Below, one piece after another: positions 17,959-28,440 of a DNA stretch of 64,000 nt (the stretch's first letter is position 1; each line of letters opens with the position of its first letter). Source of the DNA: Saprospiraceae bacterium (GTDB lineage: Bacteria > Bacteroidota > Bacteroidia > Chitinophagales > Saprospiraceae); contig JADKCC010000062.1 of the NCBI GenBank assembly GCA_016714785.1, positions 75,477 through 139,476 on the forward strand, read 5' to 3'. The translations under genes were made by a program, and so were the position numbers. The notes beneath the pieces were generated by a model. The model had not been told where the DNA came from and made no database searches. It worked only from the letters and a program-made list of their open reading frames with translations.

Positions 17959-18326
17959 TATTTTTATTTCTTTGTAAATTGAAATGGTTGGGCTAAGGTA
18001 ATGTTTCTAACTGAATTTATTTATAAATATTTTTAATCTGAGCTATTTTTTTTTTGAAGGCTAAACTTTACGTTGATTTATAATTTGTCTTTTGATTTCA
18101 TGGTCGTGTTATATTATAGTAGTATATGTGTTAAATTTAAATTATTATTTTGAATGAAGGTGTTTATTGTGGAATTACAGTATATAATTTGGGTCATATA
18201 TTTGTTTTTTTATGTGTTAAAATTATATATATGTAAATATTTTAGTTTTATTACGTATATTTGCAGCAGCATTTTCAATAATCCCCAATAATGAGTCATA
18301 GATTTGTTAATCAATAATAAGAACTT
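17959..18326. other. Divergent intergenic region between accC and the adhesin gene
   Basis: Very AT-rich, with the plus-strand -7 box TATATTTG at 18256-18263. No gene or repeat seen. Confidence 0.5.
18256..18263 (+). promoter_or_regulatory. Promoter -7 box TATATTTG for the 1800-aa adhesin
   Basis: TAnnTTTG match 64 bp before ATG 18327. The same TATATTTGC stretch precedes the next gene at 23809. Confidence 0.5.
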
Positions 18327-21300
18327 ATGAAGTACTTATACACATTTTTATTATTAGTCTCGGGATTTACTATATACAGTCAGTGTGGATTGAGTAAAAC
18401 CTACTCCATAGAAGATCTGGATAATGAACAAGCGGATACAACCAATGTTTCAATATTGGTAGATGGCGCTGCAAACAACAATTTAGCAACTATTCAACAA
18501 GGAGTTTGTGGTGTACAATTGAAATTTAGCCATCCATTTATGAAAGAGTTGTTTATAGAATTGATAGCTCCTTCAGGTCAAAAAATTACACTAGTAGGTG
18601 GAGATATTGTAGCTACAAATACACCTTTTATTACCTGGGATGTAACTTTTGTAGAATGCAGTAGTGCTGCAAATCCTGACACTGGTTTTGAGCCACGATG
18701 GGAAAATGATCAATTATGGCAAAGTTTTTCTAATTATAATGGCCAATATTACCCACATTTGGGTTGTTTGGAAGATTTTAATAGTGGTACTGTTAATGGT
18801 AATTGGACCATCAGATGTATAGATTTTGTAGATGGAGGCAAAGGTAAATTGCTTGACGCAAAAATATTATTTTGTCAAGACCAAGGCGTCTCATGTGGTG
18901 AGTGTACGCTAGATCCAGGTGTCATCCACAATCAAGATATTTTTACCTGCCAAGGAGATACAACATTGAATGTAATACTTGATAAAACTTATCCTTTAAA
19001 TTTATATAACCCTTCTGATTATGACTATACTAATGTGATATTTAATGAAAATAAAATATTCGAATATACCAATATAACAGATTTTCGCTCTTATTCAGCA
19101 GGCCGTTATACAATATGCGGATTACAAGTTTCTAAATTGCAGACCAATTTGCCGAATGTAGGCATGTCATTTGATCAATATACCTTGGATAAGTACTTTT
19201 TTGAGTTAGGTGCATGTGCAGCCGTTTCTACCGAGTGTATGGTAATTGATATCTCTACAGCCAAAGATCCTGTTACGATTGATGCCTATTTGTGTCAAGG
19301 AGAAAATTATATAATCGATGGAAAGGCCTTTGATTCGTCAGGTAGTTATGAAGTGTTAATAGAAAATGGCGCTTGTGATTCCCTAATCCAACTTAACTTA
19401 ACAGTGATAGATATTCTTGCGAATATCAAGGCAGATAGAGACTCTATAAGTTGTAATGGCAATACCATAGCATTGGAAGGCAGTAATCAAGGCACATTCG
19501 TAAATGATTTGACCTACCGATGGTTTACCAATGATGGTATGCTCGCAGGTGATCCTTCATTTTATATCATAGATGCTGTGCAAGAAGGTCATTACTACCT
19601 AGAAGTAACAGGTATAACGCCACAAATCACCTGCAAGGATACTGTTGTAAAAGAGATTTTCCCGGACCGTACGTTTCCTGTTATAAATTTTGAAAATAAA
19701 ACCATCAATTGTGCCAATGATACAGTGCTGATTAAAATTAACATATCTAGAGCCACACAAAACATTCAATGGTCTTCAAAAAATGCTTCAAATTTTATTG
19801 AGACTACAGAAGGAATAAGAGTTTGGGCTCCTGATGTTTATTATATTTCTGTATTGGCGGACAATGGTTGTAGTGTACTTGATTCTGTAGAAGTGCTGGA
19901 AGACAAGTATTTTGAATTGCCAATTTTTACGTCTGATACCTTAGATTGTAGAGTAGATTCTGTCGCTATAAATGTATCATTACTAGCAGAAAGAAATTAT
20001 ACTTTCAGTTGGGTTAATGTAAAAAGTGAATATAATAATTCGCCCAAGCCCTATGTTTTTTCTGGAGGTACATATTTAGTCACGATCACGGATACTGATA
20101 ATGGGTGCTCAGGTATTACCAGTGTTGAAGTGCAAGAAAATCGGATTACTCCTGAAATATTGTCGCTACAAGTGGACACGATCAATTGTAACTTTCCAGC
20201 AGTGATTCCTGAAATATCAATAGATCAGCCTGTATCAGAATACTTGTGGTCTGGATTGAATTTTACATCTACCGATGCGGCGCCATCTATTACAAAACAA
20301 GGAATATATGATGTAAAAGTGGTAGTTGAAAATACAGGTTGTGTTGCCATGAGTCAATTTGAAGTATTTAAGGATACATTATTGCCAAATATTATCTTTG
20401 AGGTGGATAGCTTAACTTGCAACATTGATTCCCTTCAAATATTTATGAATTCCGATAAAAACCTTTCTTTTATATCTTGGGTAGGACCTGAAAATTTTAA
20501 AAGTAACGACGCACAACCTTTTGTCAAAACACCTGGATTATATGTAGTTACCTTTTCTGGTTCTAATGGATGTTCAGGCACAAATGATGTTCTAGTGCCT
20601 TATGGGTTGGATATTCCTGAGGTTGTCTTGCCTGGCGATTCTTTAAAATGTGGATTAGATACCATCAAAATAAGCGTATTGCCAAAGAATTTGACTTATA
20701 GTTACTTTTGGTCAGGGCCAGGCCTTTTAGAAAATAATGTGATGTCTCCATTAGTGCGTGAAGCAGGGCTTTATTCAGTAACAGTTACAGATGATGTCAC
20801 TGGTTGTACCGCTAAATATTATACAGAAATAGTGGATGATCGTAATTATACAGTAGCTCAAATAAATGTCGGAACTTTAGATTGTGCCAAAGATAGTGTC
20901 CAGATTATTTTGTTCAATACCGATTTATTGTCAGTAGTTTATACGGGGCCAAATTTTTATTCTGAATCTTTTTCGCCGTTTGTACATCAAGTAGGCACTT
21001 ACCATTATACCATTATCAATGCGAAAAATTGTAAAACATCAGGAAGTATTGATGTGATAAGTAATGATGAAATACCCATTTTAGACAAAGTATTCAGTCC
21101 GTTCAAATGTGGACAAGATTCCATACTTTTGGAGGGTAAATCTAATCTAGCAGGGACCAATTTTACTTGGTCCGGACCCAATGGATTTACCAATTCAAGT
21201 ATCAATGTTTATGCCTTTGATAGTGGAAATTATACATTAACAGGCATAGCTCCCAATGGGTGTAAATCTTCCATTGAGTTTGAAGTCGGGTATGATACGC

Positions 21301-23729
21301 TCCCTCCAATATTTGAGATCTTGCCATTTGGTGAGTTGACTTGTATGCAAGAGACCATATCACTTTCCACTAATTTTCCAATTGATGCGGGACAGATATT
21401 ATGGACAAATGGTTTCACTGGTCCTTCACTAGACGTAACTACTTCTGGTACTTATACTGCTACTGCAATTGGAAATAATCAGTGTACTAGTACTCAAACT
21501 GTAATCGTTACTGAAAATAGGACTTATCCTACTTTTACTACAACGGCATCTGTAATTAACTGTAAGGATTTATTATCTACAATTGCTGTAAAGCCAACAT
21601 CTGCCTACTCGTCCATTAAATGGCGAAACGATATAAACCCAACATCAGTGGCGGATGGCACTCTCATTAAGAACACATCATTTCCTGGACTTTATCAGTT
21701 TAATGTGGCTAATCTTGAAGGCTGTGTAGTGGCAGGTAGTATAGAAGTTGTGACTGATGTGGAAAAACCCACTGCTTTAGAGATATTTTCAGATACGATA
21801 AGTTGCAATAACTTGAGCATTGATATAGGAGTGCAAATCAGAGATAGTGTATTGGAATATCTTTGGAATGGTCCAGATTTGAATGATTTTAAAGGGAGTA
21901 ATTTGCTTAGAATCAATGCAGGAGGACAATACTATTTAAAGGTTACAGGAGCAAATTATTGTGCTTCAAGTTTTGTTTTTGATATAGTAAAGGATGATGA
22001 TATACCACAATACAGTTTGTTTTCGGATACGCTAACTTGTGATAAAGGTAAAATAAACATTGGTGTCAACCCATTGACACCCAATTTAGAGTATTTTTGG
22101 TCGGGTCCAAATGCCTTTATGAATAATGTAAGAAGTCCAAAAGTATTCGATCCAGGGTTATATATTGTGACAATTACAGGTGAAAATGGGTGTTTTTTGA
22201 TAGATAGTATTACTGTTTTCCAAGATATAGCGGAACCAACCGTTGTAATTGCCGACACTTTATATCTTCCTTGTGATTCAAGTGCTATTACATTGTCTGT
22301 AAGCTCAGATACCCAAATATTGAGGTATAACTGGATATTTCCAGACGGATCACTAGTAACTACCCAAAAACCTACCACTAATTTAGTAGGAAATTATAGA
22401 GTTCAAATAGCTGGGCAGAATGGTTGCGGAAGTAAGAGTACGAATTTTTATGTGACGATAGATAAAACACCTCCAGGATTTACTTTCCAAACAGATACCA
22501 TCAATTGTAGCAATCCAAATGCAACATTAATAGCTCAAAGTCAAGTGCTGGATGTATCCTATTATTGGAAGAGTCCTTCTGGTACAGAATTTTCTACAGA
22601 TATAGTGAATACTGCGGAAGGAGGCACTTTTTTACTCATCGTTTCAGATAAAAATAAGTGTAAAGATTCGATTTTCGTAACGGTACCTGTGGATACGTTG
22701 CAACCTACTATAGATATCATCAAAGTAGGTGAAATACAATGTACTACTAAATTTGTTACATTGGATGCAACTACTTCGGGTTCAGGCAATCAGGTTTTTG
22801 CAAATTGGAGTACAATAGATGGCAATATCACTGACAGAGTTTCTGCGTTCATAATAGCCTTGGATAAAGCGGGAACGTATAAATTTGAATTAAATAATTT
22901 ATTGAACGGCTGCAAGAATGATACATTAATTGTGGTGGCCGATTCTCCCCAGCAATTTACGTTATTGGAAACTGAAGCCAATGCGCCATCATGCAAAGAG
23001 ATACAAAATGGTAGTATTGCCATTACGACTTTAAATGGAGTACCTCCATTCACAGTTGAGTTTAGTGGCATCAATCGGGGTAGCCAAACTGAATTTTCAA
23101 ATCTGAATGCTGGGATATATGATTTAATAGCAACAGATAGTTTAGGTTGCAAGCAACAGCAAATGGTGACAGTGCCAGAAGCGTTTGATTTGAATTTGCT
23201 GATAGACAAAGTCATAGAAATAAAATTTGGAGACTCTGTATTATTAAAACCTATATACAATATCGACCCATCAGGGTTGGCAACATTAAGATGGTTTAAA
23301 AGGGATTCTTTGCTATGTGATGGGTGTACAGAGCTTTGGGTTAGACCTTTTTTAAACTCATTTTATAATATTGAGTACTCTGTAAATGGATTTTGCAAAG
23401 AAGAAGTAGCTGTTTTAGTAAAAGTCTCTAATGACATCGAAAAAGCAATTCCCAATGTGTTTAGACCATTATCAAATGATGGTAATGATTATTTTTTCAT
23501 TCCACAGGTTCGTGGCATCGAGCGGATAAATTCAATGTTTATCTTTGATCGATGGGCAGAAAATGTATTTAAGGCAACGAATATTGCATCAGGCGATAAA
23601 TTGGCAGGTTGGAATGGAACTTTCCGAGGTGAAGCTTGCCAGATGGGCATTTACGTAGTTATAGCCGAATTATTATTATCCGACGGAACTATATGGACGT
23701 ATAAGGGTGATGTTTTGTTGATATATTAA
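18327..23729 (+). CDS. Giant T9SS surface adhesin with P-domain and type B sorting domain
   Basis: Surface protein of 1800 aa, intact. Signal peptide (YLYTFLLLVSGFTIYSQ), then a proprotein-convertase-type P-domain (about 30-185; GVCGVQLKFSHPF, LIAPSGQKITLVGGD). The middle is about 14 Ig-like repeats of 80-100 residues, each opening with a Leu-Thr/Asn-Cys strand (for example DTLTCDKGKINIGV) and containing Y-x-W-S/T-GP (YFWSGPN), each unit often joined by a short PxI-type linker. The C-terminus (about 1715-1800, NVFRPLSNDGNDYFFIP, then IFDRWAENVF and WNGTFRG) is a gliding-motility-type (type B, CHU_C) T9SS domain. Such proteins are exported and held at the surface; the ligand is unknown. Confidence 0.9.
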   Translation: MKYLYTFLLLVSGFTIYSQCGLSKTYSIEDLDNEQADTTNVSILVDGAANNNLATIQQGVCGVQLKFSHPFMKELFIELIAPSGQKITLVGGDIVATNTPFITWDVTFVECSSAANPDTGFEPRWENDQLWQSFSNYNGQYYPHLGCLEDFNSGTVNGNWTIRCIDFVDGGKGKLLDAKILFCQDQGVSCGECTLDPGVIHNQDIFTCQGDTTLNVILDKTYPLNLYNPSDYDYTNVIFNENKIFEYTNITDFRSYSAGRYTICGLQVSKLQTNLPNVGMSFDQYTLDKYFFELGACAAVSTECMVIDISTAKDPVTIDAYLCQGENYIIDGKAFDSSGSYEVLIENGACDSLIQLNLTVIDILANIKADRDSISCNGNTIALEGSNQGTFVNDLTYRWFTNDGMLAGDPSFYIIDAVQEGHYYLEVTGITPQITCKDTVVKEIFPDRTFPVINFENKTINCANDTVLIKINISRATQNIQWSSKNASNFIETTEGIRVWAPDVYYISVLADNGCSVLDSVEVLEDKYFELPIFTSDTLDCRVDSVAINVSLLAERNYTFSWVNVKSEYNNSPKPYVFSGGTYLVTITDTDNGCSGITSVEVQENRITPEILSLQVDTINCNFPAVIPEISIDQPVSEYLWSGLNFTSTDAAPSITKQGIYDVKVVVENTGCVAMSQFEVFKDTLLPNIIFEVDSLTCNIDSLQIFMNSDKNLSFISWVGPENFKSNDAQPFVKTPGLYVVTFSGSNGCSGTNDVLVPYGLDIPEVVLPGDSLKCGLDTIKISVLPKNLTYSYFWSGPGLLENNVMSPLVREAGLYSVTVTDDVTGCTAKYYTEIVDDRNYTVAQINVGTLDCAKDSVQIILFNTDLLSVVYTGPNFYSESFSPFVHQVGTYHYTIINAKNCKTSGSIDVISNDEIPILDKVFSPFKCGQDSILLEGKSNLAGTNFTWSGPNGFTNSSINVYAFDSGNYTLTGIAPNGCKSSIEFEVGYDTLPPIFEILPFGELTCMQETISLSTNFPIDAGQILWTNGFTGPSLDVTTSGTYTATAIGNNQCTSTQTVIVTENRTYPTFTTTASVINCKDLLSTIAVKPTSAYSSIKWRNDINPTSVADGTLIKNTSFPGLYQFNVANLEGCVVAGSIEVVTDVEKPTALEIFSDTISCNNLSIDIGVQIRDSVLEYLWNGPDLNDFKGSNLLRINAGGQYYLKVTGANYCASSFVFDIVKDDDIPQYSLFSDTLTCDKGKINIGVNPLTPNLEYFWSGPNAFMNNVRSPKVFDPGLYIVTITGENGCFLIDSITVFQDIAEPTVVIADTLYLPCDSSAITLSVSSDTQILRYNWIFPDGSLVTTQKPTTNLVGNYRVQIAGQNGCGSKSTNFYVTIDKTPPGFTFQTDTINCSNPNATLIAQSQVLDVSYYWKSPSGTEFSTDIVNTAEGGTFLLIVSDKNKCKDSIFVTVPVDTLQPTIDIIKVGEIQCTTKFVTLDATTSGSGNQVFANWSTIDGNITDRVSAFIIALDKAGTYKFELNNLLNGCKNDTLIVVADSPQQFTLLETEANAPSCKEIQNGSIAITTLNGVPPFTVEFSGINRGSQTEFSNLNAGIYDLIATDSLGCKQQQMVTVPEAFDLNLLIDKVIEIKFGDSVLLKPIYNIDPSGLATLRWFKRDSLLCDGCTELWVRPFLNSFYNIEYSVNGFCKEEVAVLVKVSNDIEKAIPNVFRPLSNDGNDYFFIPQVRGIERINSMFIFDRWAENVFKATNIASGDKLAGWNGTFRGEACQMGIYVVIAELLLSDGTIWTYKGDVLLIY

Positions 23730-23808
23730 AACGGTTAAGAGATATTCTTAATATTACAAAAGATAAAAAATAAGGGTTTTCATGTACATTTAAAATTTAA
23801 TTTGGGTG

Positions 23809-23816
23809 TATATTTG
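23809..23816 (+). promoter_or_regulatory. Promoter -7 box TATATTTG
   Basis: TAnnTTTG match 24 bp before ATG 23840. Confidence 0.5.
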
Positions 23817-23839
23817 CGCTTATAAATATTTATACTTCT

Positions 23840-26800
23840 ATGTTAAGGGGAATCTTTTTATTATGTTGCTATTTATTGTTTTTTTCTAAAGTTATTGGTC
23901 AGCCATGGATCTTGGAGGATACAAACTCAAATAACTTTTTTGAACTGACCGCTGCCTTTGATAAGTACTGGGAAAATAAGGAAGTTGAAAGAGGTCATGG
24001 TTACAAACAATTCAGAAGATGGGAGTGGTTTTGGCAAAACAGGGTGAAAGAAGATGGCAGTTTCTATCCAGCTGGTATCAATTTGGAGAATTTTGAAGCC
24101 TATAAAAGGCAAAATAGAAAGTCTAATCGCAATATTCAAGCCAATTGGCAGTCGGAGGGACCCAATTTTACTATAGGTGGTTATGCTGGCATAGGTCGTA
24201 TCAATGCTTTAGCTTTTGATCCTATTAACACAAATAATATTTACGCGGGTGCCGCAGCAGGTGGACTTTGGAAGTCAACAGATGGTGGAAACTCTTGGAT
24301 TACTACCACTGACGGTTTAGGTTCAATAGGTGTATCTGGCATTGCCGTGCATCCTACAAATCCGCAAATTATTTACATAGCCACAGGAGATGGCGATGCA
24401 GCAGATTGTTTTTCTATTGGTGTTTTGAAATCTACAGATGGTGGTGTTACTTTTTTGCCTACAGGTCTCAACTGGTCTCAGCAAAATAATAGAGTTATCC
24501 GTAGAATTCAGATAGATATTGATAATCCTGAAATCATAATGGTTGCAGCTTCCAATGGCATACATCGATCTTCCGATGGTGGCAATACTTGGTCTCATCT
24601 TCAGGTTTCAATCAATTATTTTGATTTAGAAGCGAAACCAGGTGCCAATCAAACAACATGGTACGCATCTACGGCAACAGCTATTTTTAAATCTACCGAC
24701 GAAGGCCTTACTTGGTCATCTGTTTATTCCATTACAGGAAGTAATAGGATTAATTTGGCAGTAACCAATGCCAATCCCAACTATGTTTATTTTGTTAGTT
24801 CTTTGTCTAGTAATAGTGGATTTAAAGGTTTGTATCGCTCTACCAATTCAGGTACATCTTTTTCACAAAGATCATCTACACCCAATATTTTAAACCAAAC
24901 ATCAAACGGTTCAGAATCAGGTGGACAAGGTTGGTACGACCTTGCCATAGCAGTAGATCCTACCAATGCTGAAACAATCTATGTTGGTGGTGTCAATACA
25001 TGGAAGTCAACGAATGGCGGTACTTCCTGGTCTTTAAAAACCCATTGGTCGGGTGCTTCAGGTGTTCAAACCGTACATGCTGACAAACACGTATTAGAAT
25101 TTCAAGGGTCAATGCTTTGGGAAGGCAATGATGGAGGAATATATCGTAGTCCTGATGGTGGTGCCAAATGGGAGCATAAATCCAATGGCCTGCGTATAAG
25201 TCAGATGTATCGGATAGGTGTATCTCAGACTAGTTCCAAAGTCATAGCGGGATTGCAGGACAATGGGACTAAATTGTTAAATACTAATGGCAAATGGGCA
25301 GATGTCCTTGGTGGAGATGGTATGGACTGCGCCATCAATCCTTCTGATGCGAATGTAATGTATGGTTGTATTCAGTATGGAGAATTGAATCGCTCAACAA
25401 ATGGTGGAACTAATTGGACCAATATTAAAAACAATATTTCATCTTCCTTAACGGGTGCATGGGTGACTCCATACAGGCTGAATGCACAAAACCCAAGTAA
25501 TATTGTAGCAGGATATGCGGCGATTTATTCTTCTACCAATCAAGGCACAGCTTGGACAACGATTGGCACTACTGCTCAAGTGGGTACTGACAATAAAACA
25601 ATCTTAGAAATATCTGCTTCTGATCCTACTACCATATATACTGGGACATCATCATCTCTATGGAAAACAATGGATGGTGGCACTACTTGGGCAAGTATTG
25701 CATCTCCTGGTTCTGGCATTAGTTCACTCTTTATTCATCCTACTGATTCTAATAAATTATGGGCAACAAGGAGTAATTATACAGCTGGAAATAAAGTATT
25801 TCATTCTACCAATGGTGGAACTACTTGGGTAAATATTTCAGGAACATTACCTAATTTGCCAGCAAATACTGTTATCTATCAAAACAACACCCAAAATGGT
25901 ATTTATGTAGGAATGGATATTGGTGTTTTTTACAAGGATGACACCATGTCAGATTGGGAACTTTTTTCAGATGGTTTGCCTAATGTCGTAGTCAGTGAGC
26001 TGGAAATAGATTATACCAATGGATGGTTATATGCGGCAACTTTTGGACGAGGTTTATGGAAAACAGAAATAACAACCGATATACCTGTATGTCTTTATCC
26101 TGTGCATATCAAAGTAGATGAACTCTCAACTTATGAAGCGAAACTGTCTTGGGAAGAAAACTCTGGCAATAATTACTACTTATGAATTTGCATTGACAAC
26201 AAGCAGTACGCCACCATTAAGTGGCCAGATTGCCAATGGTTTTAATGCTTCATTTTCAGGATTAGTAGCCAATACAAACTATTATTTTCATATACGCACT
26301 GTTTGTAACGCTGGAAATTCTTATTGGATTACGGAAGGGCCTATAAAAACTTCACCACAATGTGGACAGGCATTTTATGATACAGGAAGTAATACAGCTA
26401 ACTACAGTGATGAAGAGTTGAACACATGGACCCTTTGTCCTACGGACCCATGCCATAATGTTAGGGTTAGTTTTACAACTTTTGATGTAGAAGCCGATTG
26501 GGATGCTTTATACATTTTTGAAGGCCCTAACATTACGTCACCGCAGTTTATGAGTGCAAATCCAATAACCGATGCAGGTTTTCCAGCAGGAGGCTTTCAT
26601 GGGAGCACACCTCCAGGCACATTTACCTCTACACATTCTACAGGTTGTTTGACTTTTAGATTTTTATCTGATGGTTCAGTAAATGGTACGGGATGGACTG
26701 CAAATGCCAGCTGTATATTTAAAAACCCTATGGTAACCAATACCAATGATTCAGGTTCTGGTTCATTACGCCAAGGAGTAGATTGTATGCCAGAAAATAG

Positions 26801-27149
26801 TGCGATGACTTTCTCGCCAAATTTGACTGGCCAGACTATTGAACTTGCTGGCTCTATCAATATTGAGAAAAATCTTAGTATCTTGCAGACAGCATCAACT
26901 GCCTTTGATGTAGTAGGAGCGGCAAATCACCACGTATTTTATGTGGCGAAAAATAAAGAGCTTTATCTTAGAAATATAAATATATACCCTGCCAGTGGAA
27001 TCAATGTCAGAGCCATTTATAATTTGGGTATTTTGACACTAGATGAAACCCATATTTTTGAATCTTCGTTGAATTTGGGTGTAGGAAGCACAATAGAAAA
27101 TTTAGGTTCTATTCAAGTGTTAGGTTCATCTTCTATAAAAACATATTAG
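23840..27149 (+). pseudogene. BNR/sortilin-repeat surface protein with FN3 and CUB-like domains, one frameshift
   Basis: Signal peptide then a VPS10/sialidase-like beta-propeller made of WKSTDGGNSW-type Asp-box repeats (about residues 110-740). A fibronectin type III domain follows, and the break falls inside it: the first frame ends NNYYL at TGA 26183, while the second reads TYEFALTTSSTPP. One extra T in TACTTATGA (near 26177-26182) explains it; removing it gives a 1102-aa product. After FN3 come a CUB-like domain (DEELNTWTLCP, DWDALYIFEGPN) and a beta-helix-like tail (SGSGSLRQGVDC). No T9SS domain is visible at the end (SIKTY), unusual for its neighbours. Listed as a pseudogene because of the break; a sequencing error is equally possible. 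Confidence 0.82.
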
Positions 27150-27201
27150 CGCTACTTTATAATCCTAGAAATTATCATGAAACCCTAAACAAGTTGTAAA
27201 A

Positions 27202-27237
27202 AAAAATGGCCACTTCCCCCAAAGTGACCATTTTTTG
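27202..27237. terminator. Bidirectional terminator hairpin
   Basis: AAAAAATGGCCACTT pairs with AAGTGACCATTTTTT around a short C-rich loop, with one mismatch; A-run on the left and T-run on the right, so it can serve both strands. It lies 55 bp after the 27149 stop. Confidence 0.8.
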
Positions 27238-27500
27238 ATCTTTCGATCCCCATGAACATTTACCAAAACTTTTCGATAATCAGATTACTCAAGCCTGATT
27301 AACACTTTTCTTTATAATAACCATAAACTCAATCCTTGTATTTTGTGTTCCAATAGGAGTCAAACTATCGGGTTGATTTTCTAATCTCTGTAAAAATCAA
27401 CCCGAAGTCCGATTTGTTTTTAATCCCATGAACATATCCGAATTTCTCGGCCCGATTCTTTAACCGGATGATCGCAGAGTATTTTTACTCCCTTTCACAT
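27205..27500 (-). ncRNA. Candidate structured small RNA
   Basis: A roughly 300-nt gene-free stretch with a minus-strand -7 box TATCTTTG (27503-27510) at one end and a terminator hairpin (27202-27237) at the other. Between them are a 13-bp perfect stem (TCGGGTTGATTTT 27368-27380 with AAAATCAACCCGA 27393-27405), AATCAG/CTGATT at 27279-27301, GATC/GATC near the 3' end, and a repeated CCATGAACAT at 27250 and 27427. It does not match what I know of tmRNA, RNase P RNA or SRP RNA. The call is inference from promoter, terminator and structure. Confidence 0.4.
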
Positions 27501-27502
27501 TA

Positions 27503-27510
27503 CAAAGATA
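27503..27510 (-). promoter_or_regulatory. Minus-strand -7 box TATCTTTG of the candidate ncRNA
   Basis: TATCTTTG read on the minus strand; no gene start lies within 300 bp downstream, only the structured stretch. Confidence 0.4.
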
Positions 27511-27624
27511 AGTACACTAGTTACCTAAAAAAAATACAAAATTACTATATAATAATATATTTATTATTATAATCTATATAGGATATGATATCAGTTGATT
27601 AAATGGATTTATAGCTCAATTACC

Positions 27625-28440
27625 TTACCTTGAACCCTTTTTTTCTTCTTCAGGCAATATTTCACAATTATCCCAATATCCTGTGTTTAGCGTTTGGGCG
27701 TATTCATTAGGCAGATGATTAACTTCCATTAAACCTGCGGCAGTTAGGTAGTCATATTGCAATCTATGAAAAGAATACGCGATGTCTTCGTCTTCACTTT
27801 TATCTAATATCATGAACCATGTATCCGTAGTACCATCATTGGCTGGCATGCCGATCACACCTGCATTCAACCAAACTTTATCGTTCTTTTCTTCCGAAAA
27901 AGGAATACCACAATGTCCGGCCAAGATGATATCGCTATGTGTCTCATTGAAACTTTGCTCTTTGATTTTCCAATCCGTAGAGCGAAATATAAATTGTGCG
28001 ATCTCAAGTGCGCTACCGTGTATAATAGTCACTCTTTTTTTGCCAATATTAAAACGGATATGATCTGGCAGTGTTTCTAAATAGTTGGTATTTGCAGTAG
28101 TAATATTTGATAAGGCATAAGGATACCATTGTTTTGAAAGTAGATCGCATTTGCCACCTTCAGAAAAATTGCATCCACAATCATCCTGTCCAGCCAAAAG
28201 ATTTTGTTCTACATTTCCTTTGATACTTTGTATTCCCCACGATTGCACGAAATCTATACATTCGGCAGGTTGGGCACAATAACCGACGATATCTCCTGTG
28301 CAAAAGATATGATCCGATGCAATTTCTAAATCGTTAGCTGCTTTGTACAAGGCTTCTAATGCTTGTAAATTGGAATATATGCCACCAAATACCAGGATTT
28401 TACCAGAAATGGGGCCTAAATCTTTAATGTCTATCGGCAT
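27625..28440 (-). CDS. Divergent metallophosphoesterase-like protein
   Basis: Protein of 271 aa of the calcineurin-like phosphoesterase fold. Recognisable parts are CTGDIVGYC (GD motif), KGNVEQNL (GN-E/H motif), IIHGSALEI and AGHCGIPF (GHT-like motif) and NAGVIGMPANDG. The first metal motif, normally DxHGN, reads FGGIYSN, lacking Asp and His. A Cys-rich insertion (DDCGCNFSEGGKCDLLS) follows. I recall a subfamily with FGGxYSN, so this is likely a family trait and not decay. The start is ATG 28440 (MPIDIKDLGP), overlapping the symporter stop by 17 nt, so translation is probably coupled. Last gene of the SusC/SusD/symporter operon. Confidence 0.82.
   Translation of the reverse strand: MPIDIKDLGPISGKILVFGGIYSNLQALEALYKAANDLEIASDHIFCTGDIVGYCAQPAECIDFVQSWGIQSIKGNVEQNLLAGQDDCGCNFSEGGKCDLLSKQWYPYALSNITTANTNYLETLPDHIRFNIGKKRVTIIHGSALEIAQFIFRSTDWKIKEQSFNETHSDIILAGHCGIPFSEEKNDKVWLNAGVIGMPANDGTTDTWFMILDKSEDEDIAYSFHRLQYDYLTAAGLMEVNHLPNEYAQTLNTGYWDNCEILPEEEKKGSR

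Noticed and set aside
18327..23729. Minus-strand open frames inside the adhesin gene
   Set aside because: They are short shadows of a 1800-codon gene with clear domains and a complete sorting signal.
27205..27500. tmRNA, RNase P RNA or SRP RNA
   Set aside because: I could not find their conserved sequences (for example the GGAAAGUCCGG-type core of RNase P RNA or a tmRNA tRNA-like end).
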